DNA from: Clostridium intestinale DSM 6191
GTDB lineage: Bacteria; Bacillota; Clostridia; Clostridiales; Clostridiaceae
Direction of reading: 5' to 3'
NCBI RefSeq assembly: GCF_900130055.1
Contig: NZ_FQXU01000006.1
Location: 188,787-252,786 of the forward strand
DNA length: 64,000 bases
Part shown: one piece after another, positions 1-11,190 of the stretch
Position numbering within the stretch: position 1 is the stretch's first letter
Layout: each line of letters starts with the position of its first letter
Position numbers and translations under genes: made by a program
Notes under the pieces: generated by a model
Told to the model about the DNA's origin: nothing
Databases searched by the model: none
Seen by the model: the letters and a program-made list of their open reading frames with translations, nothing else

Positions 1-1
1 A

Positions 2-499
2 GCCTACGATGGAGAAATATCTCATGTTATAAAATGGGCCGAAATAATTGACGGAGATGGAAAACTAGTAAAGTTGTCAACGGATGAACTGAAATTAGGA
101 TATAGAACTTCGTATATTATGGAGAATGGTTTTGTTGTTATAAGCGCTTGTTTTGAATTAAGGTTTGGAGATAAAGAGTTAATTAAAAATAGAGTAGATG
201 AATTAACTAGAAGAAGAGAAGAAAGACAACCGCTTGAGTATCCTTCAGCGGGAAGTACATTTAAAAGACCACCTGGATACTTTGCGGGTAAGCTTATACA
301 AGATGCTGGTCTTAAAGGTTTCTCTTTAGGGGGAGCCGCTGTATCTGAAAAACATTCAGGTTTTGTAATTAACAAAGGAGACGCAACTGCTAAAGATATC
401 TTAGATTTAATAGCTCATATTCAAGCAACAATAAAAGAAAAATTTGGGGTGGAGCTTAATACTGAAGTCAGGATAATTGGAGAAGAAAAAGATAATTAG
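2..499 (+). CDS. murB: UDP-N-acetylmuramate dehydrogenase, C-terminal part (cut by window edge)
   Basis: MurB reduces UDP-GlcNAc-enolpyruvate to UDP-MurNAc with NADPH and FAD in cytoplasmic peptidoglycan precursor synthesis. The frame is open from base 2, so the gene starts outside the window; the TTG at 74 is an internal codon and not the start. The visible part carries the MurB C-terminal signature: SAGSTFKRP (the Ser is the catalytic acid of the family), then [25 protein letters not shown] and a terminal TEVRIIGE segment holding the conserved Glu. It lies directly before rapZ-yvcK-whiA, a common clostridial order. The family call is secure; the N-terminal FAD domain cannot be inspected. 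Confidence 0.95.
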   Translation, partial: AYDGEISHVIKWAEIIDGDGKLVKLSTDELKLGYRTSYIMENGFVVISACFELRFGDKELIKNRVDELTRRREERQPLEYPSAGSTFKRPPGYFAGKLIQDAGLKGFSLGGAAVSEKHSGFVINKGDATAKDILDLIAHIQATIKEKFGVELNTEVRIIGEEKDN

Positions 500-508
500 A
501 TAAATAAG

Positions 509-536
509 AACTCAGCTTTTAGGGCTGAGTTTTTTA
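509..536 (+). terminator. Intrinsic terminator after murB
   Basis: AACTCAGC (509-516) pairs with GCTGAGTT (524-531) around a short loop and runs into six T residues. It separates murB from the rapZ operon. Confidence 0.85.
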
Positions 537-695
537 CTTAGTGGTATTTAAAATAATATTCATCATAATGGAGGGAGTAAGCACATAAATATTAATACAA
601 AAATTAAGTATTTATGATATAATTTATTATAGATTTTTAGTAGAAAGGACGGTGAAATCCTGATTTTGCTTAAGGCAATATTGTCAGGGGAACTT

Positions 696-1577
696 ATGAG
701 ATTTGTAATTGTTACTGGATTGTCAGGAGCGGGAAAAACGGAAGCCACAAGAAGCCTTGAGGATTTAGGATATTTTTGTGTTGATAACTTACCACCTAAA
801 TTAATACCTAAATTTGCAGAAGCGTGTATTCAAAGTGAAGGAAAGATAGATAAGGTTGCACTTGTTATAGATATTAGAGGGGGAGTTTTTTTTGATGACC
901 TCTTTGAAAGCTTAATATATTTAAAAGATGGTGAATTTAAGTATGAGATATTATTTTTAGAAGCATCAGATGATATATTAGTAAAAAGATTTAAGGAATC
1001 AAGGAGAAGTCATCCATTAGCTCCAGATGGAAGAGTTATAACAGGAATAGAAAGTGAAAGAAAGAAATTAAGGGAAGTTAAGGATAGAGCAGATATAATT
1101 ATAGACACATCAAAATATGCAATAAAAGATCTTAGGGAGAAAATAAATGAGAATTATGGAGATGGAAAGGTTATAGAAAAGCAATTATCTGTAACTGTAT
1201 TATCCTTTGGTTTTAAATATGGAATACCTGTAGATGCTGATTTGGTATTTGATGTTAGATTTATTCCAAATCCTTTTTATATACCAGAACTCAAACCTTT
1301 TTCTGGAAATGAAAAACCTGTTAAAGACTATGTATTATCTCAAGAAGAGACTATAGGATTTGTTGAAAGGCTTGAAGATATGCTTAAATTCCTTATACCA
1401 AACTATACTAAAGAAGGAAAGAGACAATTGATTATTGCAATAGGTTGCACTGGAGGAAGACATAGATCTGTTGCAATTGCTAATGATATTTATGAAAGGT
1501 TAAGCAATGATTATACGGTTGGAATTGAGCATAGGGATGTGAATGAAGATACCTATAAGGGAGCTAGAAAGTTATGA
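696..1577 (+). CDS. rapZ: RNase adapter / nucleotide-binding protein RapZ (YvcJ family)
   Basis: P-loop protein of the RapZ/YvcJ family. In Gram-negatives it guides RNase E to GlmZ to control glmS; its role in Firmicutes is less clear. Walker A GLSGAGKT is at residues 8-15, a VIDIRGG segment is near 55, and the C-terminal [16 protein letters not shown] motif is present. The start at 696 is chosen because AGGGG lies 5 bases upstream and the family begins [11 protein letters not shown]; an in-frame TTG at 666 would add ten atypical residues. The length of 293 aa is normal. A TATAAT at 618-623 may be the -10 of its promoter, but no good -35 is visible. Its last bases overlap yvcK, indicating translational coupling. 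Confidence 0.93.
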   Translation: MRFVIVTGLSGAGKTEATRSLEDLGYFCVDNLPPKLIPKFAEACIQSEGKIDKVALVIDIRGGVFFDDLFESLIYLKDGEFKYEILFLEASDDILVKRFKESRRSHPLAPDGRVITGIESERKKLREVKDRADIIIDTSKYAIKDLREKINENYGDGKVIEKQLSVTVLSFGFKYGIPVDADLVFDVRFIPNPFYIPELKPFSGNEKPVKDYVLSQEETIGFVERLEDMLKFLIPNYTKEGKRQLIIAIGCTGGRHRSVAIANDIYERLSNDYTVGIEHRDVNEDTYKGARKL

Positions 1578-2899
1578 GGTTCCTAGACTGGTTAAGACCT
1601 GGAATAAGGGTTAAAAGATGGATCTTATTTGGATTATTAGGAGTGCTTTTAGTAGCTTACGGTTTTACGGAACTTGCTTTACACAGTATGTATAGCATCA
1701 TGTATAAAGTATTTTATGTATTTTTAATAATAACAGGGATTTTTGTTTTATACGTTTCAGTAACTGAAGTGATGAGGGGAATAATAGCACTTATAAATAA
1801 AGGATATATAAAGGTATCCTTAGATTCAGATAAAATGCAAAATCTTATATATGAAAAAAGATTATTAGTAAAAGGACCTAAAATAGTAGTAATTGGTGGG
1901 GGGACAGGTCTTTCCACAATGCTAAGAGGATTAAAGTATTATACTTCTAATATAACTGCTATAGTTACAGTTGCAGATGATGGTGGAGGATCTGGGGATT
2001 TAAGAGAAGATTTAGGTATTCTTCCTCCAGGAGATATAAGAAACTGTATATTAGCTTTGGCTGATACAGAGCCCTTGATGGAAGAACTACTTCAATATAG
2101 ATTTAAAGATGGAAGGCTTAAGAATCAAAGCTTCGGTAATTTATTTTTAGCTGCAATGGATGGAATTTCAGATAATTTTGAGGATGCTGTTCAGAAGATG
2201 AGTTCGGTATTAGCAGTAACAGGGAAAGTTATACCTGTTACTTTGGAAAACATGAGATTGAAAGCATTTTATGAAAATGGTAATACAGTAGAGGGTGAAT
2301 CTCAAATACCAGAAGAAGCTATTGCCCAAAAAACTAAAATTTCGAAGTTAATGATTATACCTGAAAATGCGGAGCCATTAAGGGAGGCATTAACAGCTAT
2401 ACGAGAAGCCGATGTAATAATTATGGGACCAGGAAGTTTATATACTTCTGTTTTGCCAAATTTATTAGTAAAAAAAATATCGACAACCATTAAGAGAAGT
2501 AGTGGTTTAAAAATGTATGTTTCTAATATAATGACTCAGCCAGGAGAAACAGATAATTTTAAAGTTTCAGATCATTTAAGAGTTTTGTATAAACATTGTG
2601 GGAAAGATATAGTCGATTATGTTATAGCAAATGTTCAAGAATTACCTAAAAATCTTATTGAAAAATATAGGGAAGAAGGTTCTCAAGAAGTAATAATTGA
2701 TAAAGAGATTATAAATAAGATGGGAATAGAGATTATAGAAGCCAATTTAGTTAAATATAAAGATGGCTTCATTAGACATAATTCAGAGGAACTCGCAAAA
2801 GTAATAATGACTACAGTTATGGAGAAAGCTCTTCTTTATGATAAGAAGAAGATAATAGAGTATATGTATCTATCCCAAAGGTTAAAAGAAAGTAAATAA
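1574..2899 (+). CDS. yvcK: YvcK / CofD-like gluconeogenesis factor, membrane-anchored form
   Basis: Member of the YvcK family, which in Bacillus and Listeria binds UDP-GlcNAc and is needed for cell shape and growth on gluconeogenic carbon. Two hydrophobic segments (about residues 17-37 and 40-63) precede the Rossmann-like domain, so this is the longer clostridial form with a membrane anchor. The signature [19 protein letters not shown] begins near residue 102, followed by [12 protein letters not shown] and PPGDIRNC. The ATG overlaps the rapZ stop (ATGA), and whiA follows after 38 bp, giving the widespread rapZ-yvcK-whiA operon. Confidence 0.93.
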   Translation: MRFLDWLRPGIRVKRWILFGLLGVLLVAYGFTELALHSMYSIMYKVFYVFLIITGIFVLYVSVTEVMRGIIALINKGYIKVSLDSDKMQNLIYEKRLLVKGPKIVVIGGGTGLSTMLRGLKYYTSNITAIVTVADDGGGSGDLREDLGILPPGDIRNCILALADTEPLMEELLQYRFKDGRLKNQSFGNLFLAAMDGISDNFEDAVQKMSSVLAVTGKVIPVTLENMRLKAFYENGNTVEGESQIPEEAIAQKTKISKLMIIPENAEPLREALTAIREADVIIMGPGSLYTSVLPNLLVKKISTTIKRSSGLKMYVSNIMTQPGETDNFKVSDHLRVLYKHCGKDIVDYVIANVQELPKNLIEKYREEGSQEVIIDKEIINKMGIEIIEANLVKYKDGFIRHNSEELAKVIMTTVMEKALLYDKKKIIEYMYLSQRLKESK

Positions 2900-2937
2900 T
2901 TATATATTAAAGGAAGTATAAAGGGAAGGGAGATCCT

Positions 2938-3885
2938 ATGTCATCATTTTCATCTAAGGTTAAAGGAGAAATATGCAGATATACAGATATAACTAGGGAA
3001 GAGGCTTTAGCTGAATTATCAGCTATAATGAAGGTAAGTGGAACTTTAGCCTTTAGTGGTAGGCAGATTAGTTTTAAGATAACAACAGAAAACCCAGGTT
3101 CAGCAAGATTAATATTTACTCTTCTTAAAGAACACTTTAGTATTCACTCTAAACTTATGGTTAAAAAGAGTAGTTCTTTAAAAAAGAACAATATTTATAT
3201 GGTTCTAGTTACAGAAGAAATGGGAGTAAAAGAACTACTTTATGAAACTGGTATATTTAAAGAAGTTGAAGGCATAATGTCTTTAAGCTATGGTATAGAA
3301 GAACAAATGGTTTCTAGTGATGAAAACGCTAGAGCATATATTAGAGGTGCATTACTTGGAGGAGGAAGTATATCTAATCCAGAAAAAGCATATCATCTAG
3401 AATTTGTGACTCATAGTGAAGAATATGCTAAAGATTTAAGTAAACTTGTTAATAGGTTTGGATTGAATTCTAAAATTATTCAGAGAAAAAACAGTTATAT
3501 AGTTTATATTAAAGAAGGCGAACAGATAGTTGATCTTTTAAATATAGTAGGAGCTCATACTTGCCTATTAGAGCTAGAGAATATAAGGATAATGAAGGAA
3601 ATGAGGAACAATGTAAATAGACTTGTAAATTGTGAGACTGCAAACTTAAGTAAAACTGTTAATGCTGCAGTAAGACAAGTTGAAAGTATAAGACTCATTC
3701 AAAAGGAAATAGGTCTTCAAAGATTACCTAAAAATTTAAGAGATATAGCAGAGCTTAGATTAAATTATCCGGATGAATCTTTAAAAGAGTTAGGAGAAAT
3801 GCTAGATCCACCAGTAGGGAAATCAGGTGTAAATCACAGATTAAGAAAAATAGAAAAAATAGCAGAAGAGCTACGAGGGAAATAA
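2938..3885 (+). CDS. whiA: DNA-binding protein WhiA
   Basis: WhiA is a LAGLIDADG-homing-endonuclease-derived DNA-binding protein. In Streptomyces it controls sporulation septation; in Firmicutes it affects cell division and chromosome segregation. The 315-residue length is typical. The N-terminal duplicated LAGLIDADG-like half contains RGALLGGGSISNPEKAYHLE near residues 132-151. The C-terminal helix-turn-helix includes ESLKELGEMLDPPVGKSGVN. It is the last gene of the rapZ operon and is followed by a hairpin terminator. Confidence 0.95.
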   Translation: MSSFSSKVKGEICRYTDITREEALAELSAIMKVSGTLAFSGRQISFKITTENPGSARLIFTLLKEHFSIHSKLMVKKSSSLKKNNIYMVLVTEEMGVKELLYETGIFKEVEGIMSLSYGIEEQMVSSDENARAYIRGALLGGGSISNPEKAYHLEFVTHSEEYAKDLSKLVNRFGLNSKIIQRKNSYIVYIKEGEQIVDLLNIVGAHTCLLELENIRIMKEMRNNVNRLVNCETANLSKTVNAAVRQVESIRLIQKEIGLQRLPKNLRDIAELRLNYPDESLKELGEMLDPPVGKSGVNHRLRKIEKIAEELRGK

Positions 3886-3935
3886 GATAGTTAAACTTAG
3901 ATTAAGTTATTGTTATGAATGTTAAAGATTCAGTT

Positions 3936-3972
3936 AAAGGTGTATTAATAATAATACACCTTTAATTATTTT
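3936..3972 (+). terminator. Hairpin terminator after whiA
   Basis: TAAAGGTGTATTA and TAATACACCTTTA form a near-perfect stem with a tiny loop (3935-3964). The following T tract is interrupted (TTTAATTATTTT), so termination may be partial. Confidence 0.7.
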
Positions 3973-4016
3973 ATGTAAAATTGGTATTAAGATGGTTGTT
4001 TGGAGGAATAAAAACA

Positions 4017-5996
4017 ATGATAAAGAAAAGTATTAGAAATCAGCTATTAATACCAATTGTATCTATGATAATTCTTTTAGTTTCAGTTTTATCTTATGTA
4101 GCTATAAGTGAATCTAAAAAACACATAACCAATAATTCAGAGAGATTTCTAATGGAATTAACAAATGAAAAAATAAATAATATCAATAATATTTTTAATG
4201 ATAATTTAACAAGTATGTGGGGAATTGTTAATTCTCAAATCTTGAAGGATGGAAAAACTCCCTGGGAAACCTTAAAAAATTTACTTGATTCTCAAAAAAA
4301 ATCAAGGGATCATATATCTATAGGAATTATAGATGAAAATGGGAGCATAAAATATAGTGATGACACAACTGGAATGCTTGAAGATAAAGAGTTATTAACT
4401 AGAGTGCTTAATGGAGAAGGGTTAGTAAAAAAAGTTGGGATTGATGGAGAGAATAATCCTATATTTTCTTATTTAGTTCCGATAGTAGTAGATGGTAGGA
4501 TATCTAAAATACTAGTTGTAAATAGAATTGAGCCAGAGCTTAGCAGAATAGTTAAAGAGGAAGTCTCAGGATATGGGGCAGGGATTATACTAAATGAACA
4601 AGGAATTATACAGATACATACTAACAAAGAGTTTATAGGTAAAAAGTTAAGTGAGCTCGATGCTAATGTTGGATTAGCAGATATAGAACAAAAAATGATA
4701 AAAGGTGAGGTATCTTCAGGAGAATACAAACTCAACAATAAAGATAATATAATAACATATGGGAAAATAAAAGTAATTGGGTGGTCATTTGGTCAATACC
4801 TAGATAAACAGGGAATACAGCAGGAGGTTGATGAGTTGTCAAAGTATTTCTCTGCTTTAGGAGGCATAGTTGCGATTATTGGCGTATTGACAACATTAAT
4901 AATAATAAACCTAATAACACGAAATTTAAAGAAAATAGACAATCATATGACTATACTTTCAACTGGGGACTTAACAAAAGGTGTAGAAGAGAATTTAAAG
5001 AAGAAAAAAGATGAGGTTGGAGACATAGCAAATGCTATTAATAAAACCCAGCAATATATTTCTGAAATAATTTCCTTAATAAAAATAAATTCAGATAGTA
5101 TTGATATGAAGTCCGAAAATCTATCAAATATTTCAAGTAAGTTTGTGTATTCAACTGAAAACATAGCCCATGCAATAGAAGAAGTTGCAAGTGGAAGTGA
5201 TACTCAAGCACAGGAATTAACCGATACAGTAGAAATAGTGAATAAGTTTGGACGAGAACTTGATAAAATAGTAGTACAATTTGAGGAGATAAATACTAGA
5301 GCGGTAGATATTGATGAAAAAGCTAAAAAGTCTAATAACTCTATGGAAATGGTTGTCCAAGGATTGTTAGAGCTTATAGTGACATTTAGTGAATTTAAAG
5401 AAAAAATAAATTTAATGGACAAAAATATTAAAAAAGTTAATGAGTTTACTTCAGTAATCAAATCCATATCAGAACAAACCAATCTTTTAGCTTTAAATGC
5501 TGCAATAGAGGCGGCGGCTGCTGGTGATGCAGGAAAAGGGTTTGGTGTAGTAGCTGATGAAGTTAGAACTCTAGCAGAAAAAAGTAAAATAGCTTCAAAT
5601 AAAATCTTTGAAATAGCATCTGATTTATTGAAAGATACACGAAATATTTCCTCGACTAGTGAAAAGATGAATAACGAGATAGTGAAACAAAGAGAGACAA
5701 TAGATACATCGATGACTTCTTTTAAAGAGATATCATCATCTATTGAAGAAATAACTCCTAGGATAAATAATGTAAGTAGGTACGTTGAAAGGTTGTCGTC
5801 TAATAAGGATGATATCGTCATAAAAAGTGAAAATGTGGCATCAATTTCCCAGGAAATATCTTCATTAGCACAAGAAATATCGGCTTCGATGGAGGAAATG
5901 AAAGAATCATCACTTGATGTTTCTGTAACATCTAAAGACTTAAAGGATATGACTGCAGTAATGAAAGAGAACGTAGAGATATTTAAAATAGAATAA
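4017..5996 (+). CDS. Methyl-accepting chemotaxis protein with periplasmic Cache-type sensor
   Basis: Transmembrane chemoreceptor that relays extracellular ligand binding to CheA/CheW. TM1 is near residues 8-28. An extracytoplasmic dCache-like domain runs to about 270, TM2 is near 278-300, then come a HAMP domain and a long helical signalling domain. The hairpin tip carries [21 protein letters not shown] and [16 protein letters not shown], diagnostic of MCPs. The start at 4017 is chosen because GGAGG lies 10 bases upstream and the protein then opens with a normal signal anchor; an upstream in-frame start at 3981 lacks a site. It is monocistronic between terminators. The ligand cannot be inferred. 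Confidence 0.92.
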   Translation: MIKKSIRNQLLIPIVSMIILLVSVLSYVAISESKKHITNNSERFLMELTNEKINNINNIFNDNLTSMWGIVNSQILKDGKTPWETLKNLLDSQKKSRDHISIGIIDENGSIKYSDDTTGMLEDKELLTRVLNGEGLVKKVGIDGENNPIFSYLVPIVVDGRISKILVVNRIEPELSRIVKEEVSGYGAGIILNEQGIIQIHTNKEFIGKKLSELDANVGLADIEQKMIKGEVSSGEYKLNNKDNIITYGKIKVIGWSFGQYLDKQGIQQEVDELSKYFSALGGIVAIIGVLTTLIIINLITRNLKKIDNHMTILSTGDLTKGVEENLKKKKDEVGDIANAINKTQQYISEIISLIKINSDSIDMKSENLSNISSKFVYSTENIAHAIEEVASGSDTQAQELTDTVEIVNKFGRELDKIVVQFEEINTRAVDIDEKAKKSNNSMEMVVQGLLELIVTFSEFKEKINLMDKNIKKVNEFTSVIKSISEQTNLLALNAAIEAAAAGDAGKGFGVVADEVRTLAEKSKIASNKIFEIASDLLKDTRNISSTSEKMNNEIVKQRETIDTSMTSFKEISSSIEEITPRINNVSRYVERLSSNKDDIVIKSENVASISQEISSLAQEISASMEEMKESSLDVSVTSKDLKDMTAVMKENVEIFKIE

Positions 5997-6007
5997 GGTG
6001 TTTTTTG

Positions 6008-6048
6008 AAATAAGATCGCTTCAATATTGTGTAGTGGTCTTATTTTAT
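6008..6048 (+). terminator. Probable terminator after the chemoreceptor gene
   Basis: AAATAAGATC (6008-6017) pairs with GGTCTTATTT (6035-6044) and is followed by a T-rich stretch. The loop is long (17 nt), so efficiency is uncertain. Confidence 0.55.
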
Positions 6049-6125
6049 TTATAACTTTGATGATTTACCTATTTTATTTAGGGCTATTTTTGTCTAAAAT
6101 AGAAGATAGGGAAGGAAGTGATGGA

Positions 6126-9100
6126 GTGAGTGAAAAGAAGTTTTGTCATCTACATTTACATACAGAATACTCTTTGTTAGATGGTTCAGGTAAAATATCT
6201 AAAATAATAAAAAAAGCAAAAGAATTAGGGATGGAATCAATAGCAATAACTGATCATGGTGTAATGTATGGATGTGTCGATTTTTATAAAGAGGCGAAGA
6301 AAGCGGGTATAAAAGCTATATTAGGCTGTGAAGTTTATGTGGTGCCTAAATCTATGTACATAAAAAATAATGATAGTGAAAATGAAACCCATCATTTAGT
6401 TCTTTTGGCTAAAAATCAGCAAGGTTATGAAAATTTGATGAAGATTGTATCAAAGGGCTCAACGGATGGTTTTTACTATAAGCCAAGAATAGATCATGAA
6501 TATTTGAGAAAACATAGCGAAGGTATAATAGGATTGAGTGCTTGTCTAGGAGGAGAAGTAAACTCAGCATTAAATAATGGTAATTATAATAAGGCAAAGA
6601 ATATTGCCTTAGAATATAAGGATATATTTAAAGAAGGATTTTATCTAGAACTCCAATATCATGGATTAGAAGAGCAAAGAAAGGTTAATGCAGGTCTTAT
6701 AGAAATTTCTAAAGAAACTGGAATACCTTTAGTTGCTACTAATGATACTCACTATATTGAGAAGAAGGACTATAAATCTCATGATATATTATTGTGTATT
6801 CAAACAGGAAAAACAGTAGAAGATGAAAAGAGGATGAGATATCCTTCTGATGAGTTTTATCTAAAGTCTCCAGAAGAGATGTGGGAATTATTTTCTTATG
6901 TTCCCGAGGCACTTGAGAATACAATTAAAATTGCTGAACAATGTAATTTTGATTATGAGTTTCATAAATCAAAGTTACCTAAGTTTCCACTACCAGAAGG
7001 TCAAGATCCTTATGAGTACTTAAGAGATGTATGTTTTATGGGATTATTAGAAAAGTATAATATAACCAATGAAAAATACTCTTATGAAAATATAGAGAAA
7101 TATAAAATTATTAGTACTGAAGTAAAAGAACTTGTGGATAGATTAGAGTATGAACTTGGAGTAATAAACCAGATGGGTTATGTAGATTACTTCTTAATAG
7201 TTTGGGACTTTATAAGATTTTCAAATGAAAATAACATCCCAACAGGTCCTGGAAGAGGGTCTGCAGCAGGATCAATTGTAGCTTATACGTTAGGTATAAC
7301 AAAAATAGACCCAATAAAATATAATCTTTTATTTGAACGTTTCTTAAATCCTGAAAGAGTAAGTATGCCTGATATAGATTCAGACTTTTGTTATGAAAGG
7401 CGACAAGAAGTTATTGACTATGTTGTAGATAAATATGGTGAAAGCAATGTTTCGCAGATAATAACCTTTGGAACAATGGCTCCAAGAGCCTGTATAAGGG
7501 ACGTTGGAAGAGCTATGAATTATACTTATGCAGAGGTTGATAAAATAGCTAAAATGATTCCTACCATGTTAGGAATCACTATAGAAAAAGCATTGAATCT
7601 AAATCCAGAGCTAAAAAAACTATATGATGATGAAGATAGAGTAAGAAACTTAATAGATGTAAGTAGAGATTTAGAGGGATTGCCAAGGCATTCATCAACC
7701 CATGCGGCTGGTGTTGTAATTGCTTCAAGACCACTGGTAGAGTATGTTCCAGTACAGAAAAATGAAGATAATATTGTAACTCAATTTGATATGAATACCT
7801 TGGAGGAACTTGGTTTATTAAAAATGGATTTCTTAGGACTTAGAACATTAACAGTAATGAAGGATGCTGTTGATATGATAAGACAAAATAGAGGTATAGA
7901 GATCGATTTAGATGATATTAATACTAATGATAAAGAAGTCTATAAGATGTTAGGAGAGGGAAAAACTGTAGGTGTATTCCAATTGGAGTCAGCTGGAATG
8001 ACTAGCTTCATGAAGGATTTAAAGCCGGATTCTTTAGAGGATATAATTGCGGGTATATCATTATATAGACCAGGCCCTATGGCAGAAATACCTAGATATA
8101 TAGAAAGTAAAAAAAATCCAGATAAGGTTACATATATAACACCTGAATTAGAAAATATATTGGATGTTACTTATGGTGTTATGGTATATCAAGAACAGGT
8201 AATGCAGATAGTTAGAGACCTTGCAGGTTATTCTTTAGGGCGTTCAGATATGGTTAGAAGAGCTATGTCAAAGAAAAAGCACGAGGTAATGGAGCAGGAA
8301 AGACGAAACTTCATCTATGGAATAGTAGATGAAGAAGGAAATATCGAAGTTCCAGGTTGTGTAGGTAATGGTATTTCAGAAGAGGCTGGAAATAAAATAT
8401 TTGATCAAATGATTGACTTTGCAAGTTACGCTTTTAATAAATCCCATGCAGCTGCTTATGCAATAGTAGGTTATCAAACTGCATTTTTAATGAGGTATTA
8501 TCCTGTAGAATTTATAGCTGCAATGCTTAATTCAGTAATGGGAAATAATGATAAAGTAGCAGCCTATATAAACTCGGCAGAAAAATTAGGCATTAAACTT
8601 CTGTTACCTGATATCAATGAAAGTTATTCTAAGTTTACAGTTAAAGAAGATACTATAAGATTCGGATTAGCTGCAATAAAAAATGTAGGTTATAACGTTG
8701 TAGAATCAATAGTAAAAGCAAGAAATGAGAAGGGGAAATTCACATCCCTACAAGATTTTTGTAATAAGATGGATTTTTCATCTATAAATAAGAGGGCAGT
8801 TGAAAGCTTAATAAAATCAGGAGCTTTTGATAGTTTTAATGTATATAGATCAAGACTTTTAGCAGTTCATGAAAAAGTTATGGATTCAGTTGCTGGAGAT
8901 AAGAGAAGGAATATAGATGGACAAATGAATTTATTTATTGATCTTAATGAAAAGGTATCTATACCAGAGGTTACATATCCGCAGATAAATGAATTTAAGA
9001 AAAATTATATTTTAACAATGGAAAAAGAGATGACTGGTTTATATTTAAGTGGGCATCCTTTAGATGATTATAAAGAAAGTATTAAATTACAAACTAGCAC

Positions 9101-9692
9101 CACTATAGATAAAATAATGGCTACAAAGGAAGTTTTGGAAGAAGATATACATGACGTACTTACAGTTGGTATGAGTGGATATAAGGAAGATTCTATAGAA
9201 GATGGAACTAGAGTTGTAGTTGCAGGAATAATAAGTTATGTAAGTAGAAAAGTAACTAGGAACAATACTATGATGGCATTTGTTAAGATAGAGGATTTAA
9301 CAGCATCTATGGAGGTTGTAGTATTCCCTAAAACTTTGGAGAAAGTAAATTCACTTATTAATATGGATAGCTTGGTTGTAGTAAGAGGAAGAGTAAGTAT
9401 AAACGAAGAAGAATTACCTAAAATTCTGTGTGAAGATATAACTCCGTTAGAAAAAATAAACACAGAAAAAGTTTATATTCGCGTAGAGAATACTAGCAAG
9501 GCAAAAGAGATTAATAAGCTTCTTAAAGTTCTTTTGACCGAATACAAAGGTGATACACCAGTTAATATTTTTACTGAAAAAGAAAAACAAAACTTTAGAT
9601 TATCTAGAGATTGTTGGGTAGATTTAGACAAGGGAGCTTTAGATTATCTAAGAAAGAAATTTGGAAATGATAATGTAAAATTAGTTGATTAA
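6126..9692 (+). CDS. dnaE: DNA polymerase III alpha subunit, DnaE type
   Basis: Replicative C-family polymerase. The PHP domain opens with HLHTEYSLLDG; the palm follows with GPGRGSAAGS and the catalytic MPDIDSDF aspartates. Thumb/fingers, HhH and an OB-fold segment (RVVVAGIISYVSRK) come after. I start it at the GTG at 6126 (1188 aa): purine-rich AAGGAAG lies 8 bases upstream and the family begins S-[EN]-KKFCHLHLHTEYS. The in-frame codons back to 6027 encode a hydrophobic stretch foreign to the family. A 7-bp inverted repeat (CTATTTT/AAAATAG, 6084-6102) sits just before the ribosome binding site. It is DnaE-type and not PolC, since no DEDD exonuclease domain is inserted. Confidence 0.95.
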   Translation: MSEKKFCHLHLHTEYSLLDGSGKISKIIKKAKELGMESIAITDHGVMYGCVDFYKEAKKAGIKAILGCEVYVVPKSMYIKNNDSENETHHLVLLAKNQQGYENLMKIVSKGSTDGFYYKPRIDHEYLRKHSEGIIGLSACLGGEVNSALNNGNYNKAKNIALEYKDIFKEGFYLELQYHGLEEQRKVNAGLIEISKETGIPLVATNDTHYIEKKDYKSHDILLCIQTGKTVEDEKRMRYPSDEFYLKSPEEMWELFSYVPEALENTIKIAEQCNFDYEFHKSKLPKFPLPEGQDPYEYLRDVCFMGLLEKYNITNEKYSYENIEKYKIISTEVKELVDRLEYELGVINQMGYVDYFLIVWDFIRFSNENNIPTGPGRGSAAGSIVAYTLGITKIDPIKYNLLFERFLNPERVSMPDIDSDFCYERRQEVIDYVVDKYGESNVSQIITFGTMAPRACIRDVGRAMNYTYAEVDKIAKMIPTMLGITIEKALNLNPELKKLYDDEDRVRNLIDVSRDLEGLPRHSSTHAAGVVIASRPLVEYVPVQKNEDNIVTQFDMNTLEELGLLKMDFLGLRTLTVMKDAVDMIRQNRGIEIDLDDINTNDKEVYKMLGEGKTVGVFQLESAGMTSFMKDLKPDSLEDIIAGISLYRPGPMAEIPRYIESKKNPDKVTYITPELENILDVTYGVMVYQEQVMQIVRDLAGYSLGRSDMVRRAMSKKKHEVMEQERRNFIYGIVDEEGNIEVPGCVGNGISEEAGNKIFDQMIDFASYAFNKSHAAAYAIVGYQTAFLMRYYPVEFIAAMLNSVMGNNDKVAAYINSAEKLGIKLLLPDINESYSKFTVKEDTIRFGLAAIKNVGYNVVESIVKARNEKGKFTSLQDFCNKMDFSSINKRAVESLIKSGAFDSFNVYRSRLLAVHEKVMDSVAGDKRRNIDGQMNLFIDLNEKVSIPEVTYPQINEFKKNYILTMEKEMTGLYLSGHPLDDYKESIKLQTSTTIDKIMATKEVLEEDIHDVLTVGMSGYKEDSIEDGTRVVVAGIISYVSRKVTRNNTMMAFVKIEDLTASMEVVVFPKTLEKVNSLINMDSLVVVRGRVSINEEELPKILCEDITPLEKINTEKVYIRVENTSKAKEINKLLKVLLTEYKGDTPVNIFTEKEKQNFRLSRDCWVDLDKGALDYLRKKFGNDNVKLVD

Positions 9693-9696
9693 AAAT

Positions 9697-9729
9697 GAGG
9701 GCTCTCAATTTTTTTGGGAGCTCCTTTTT
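9697..9729 (+). terminator. Intrinsic terminator after dnaE
   Basis: GGGCTCTC (9699-9706) pairs with GGGAGCTC (9716-9723) with two G-U pairs, followed by CTTTTTT. Confidence 0.75.
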
Positions 9730-10138
9730 TCATTATTTGTATTTGAAATAATTAAAGGTTTTTGATATAGTATATATGATGTAGATTTATAGAAAAAAAT
9801 GTTGAAAGTTTTTAAATAGTTTATTAAATATTTAAATCTTATAAAAGCTTTGACAAAAAGTTAATAAATAATAATTAATAAGAGAAATGGGTATAATATA
9901 GTTAAATGAAATAGATTACATTATTTTTTGTAATAAAACCTAGTAAAAAGCTTGAAAATACCCGAAACTTTAAGTAAAATTAATTTGTCTTAATATATTT
10001 ATAATTTTGAGAAAACTTCGAATAATAAGTAGTATTAAGTATGAAAATAGGATTAATACGTTTTTTTTAAAAGTGGTGGGTAAATTTTAGCATATGTGGG
10101 ACTAGCTGTGTCCCTATAGTGTAGAGGAGGCATAATTA
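9730..10138 (+). promoter_or_regulatory. AT-rich upstream region of pfkA
   Basis: This 400-bp stretch has no gene. A perfect TTGACA (9850-9855) has an AATTAA-type -10 at the right distance (9873-9879). A consensus TATAAT (9892-9897) lacks a -35 at 17 bp. A GGGAC/GTCCC hairpin (10098-10113) lies just before the AGAGGAGG ribosome binding site. The pfkA promoter is probably within 9850-9900, leaving a leader of over 200 nt, but I cannot fix it. Confidence 0.4.
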
Positions 10139-11098
10139 ATGAAAAAAATAGCTATTTTAACAAGTGGTGGAGATGCACCAGGAATGAATGCTGCAATAAG
10201 AGCAGTTGTAAGAACCGCATTACATAATGGATTGGAAGTAATGGGTGTTGAAAGAGGATATGCTGGTTTAATTAGTGGAGAACTTCACCCAATGGACAGA
10301 CGTTCAGTATCAGATATTATACAAAGAGGTGGAACAGTTTTAAGGACTGCAAGATGTAATGAATTTAAAACAGAAGAAGGCAGAGAAAAAGGCGCAAAAA
10401 TACTTAAAGCTTATGGAGTAGACGCATTAGTTGTAATAGGTGGAGATGGATCTTTCACAGGAGCTAAACTTCTTTCTAAACTTGGAGTTAAAACTGTTGG
10501 ACTTCCAGGAACTATAGATAATGACTTAGCTTATACTGACTACACAATAGGATTTGACACAGCTTTAAATACAGTGCTTGACGCTATAAATAAATTAAGA
10601 GACACTTCAACTTCTCATGAGAGAGTTTCTGTAGTAGAAATAATGGGAAGAAACTGTGGAGATTTAGCTTTATATGCAGGTCTTGCAGGTGGTGCAGAAT
10701 CAATAGTAGTGCCAGAAAAAGGTTTTGACAAAGATGAATTATGCAAAACTATATTAGAAGGAAAAGTTAAAGGAAAAATGCACAATTTAATTTTAGTTGC
10801 TGAAGGAGTAGGTGGAGCTGAAGAATTAGCTTCATACATCGAAGAAGTAACTGGAATTGAAACAAGAGCTACTATTCTTGGACATATTCAAAGAGGTGGA
10901 AGTCCATCAGCTTCCGATAGAGTGCTTGCATCAAAATTAGGTCATAGAGCAGTGGAAGTTTTATTAGAAGGAAAAACTGCTAGAGTAATAGGAATAAGAA
11001 ATAATCAAGTAATTGATGTGGATATAGATGAAGCGTTAGCTATAGAAAGAAAATTTGATGAAAAATTATATGATATAGCTACTGAAATATCATCATAA
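10139..11098 (+). CDS. pfkA: ATP-dependent 6-phosphofructokinase
   Basis: Phosphorylates fructose-6-phosphate to fructose-1,6-bisphosphate, the committed step of glycolysis. The 319-aa length is that of the bacterial allosteric enzyme. It opens with [17 protein letters not shown] (ATP site), then VIGGDGSF and the catalytic loop [19 protein letters not shown]. The region around MGRNCGDLA and GGSPSASDR supports the ATP-PFK group. AGAGGAGG precedes the ATG by 9 bases. It is followed at 93 bp by pyk, the usual clostridial pfkA-pyk pair, with no terminator between them. Confidence 0.97.
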   Translation: MKKIAILTSGGDAPGMNAAIRAVVRTALHNGLEVMGVERGYAGLISGELHPMDRRSVSDIIQRGGTVLRTARCNEFKTEEGREKGAKILKAYGVDALVVIGGDGSFTGAKLLSKLGVKTVGLPGTIDNDLAYTDYTIGFDTALNTVLDAINKLRDTSTSHERVSVVEIMGRNCGDLALYAGLAGGAESIVVPEKGFDKDELCKTILEGKVKGKMHNLILVAEGVGGAEELASYIEEVTGIETRATILGHIQRGGSPSASDRVLASKLGHRAVEVLLEGKTARVIGIRNNQVIDVDIDEALAIERKFDEKLYDIATEISS

Positions 11099-11190
11099 AA
11101 TTAATTTAAAAGCAATAGCTTTTTAAATATATTTATTTTTAATTTATTTTATTTACGCATTTTGGAATTAAAAAATAAGGAGTGTTATCT

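Noticed and set aside
5204-5821. Long reverse-strand open frame (205 codons) inside the chemoreceptor gene
   Set aside because: It mirrors the low-complexity helical signalling domain, has no ribosome binding site and no family resemblance.
9892-9897. Consensus TATAAT as the pfkA promoter -10
   Set aside because: No -35-like hexamer lies 15-19 bp upstream; the nearby TTGACA is 36 bp away, so I did not call it as a defined promoter.
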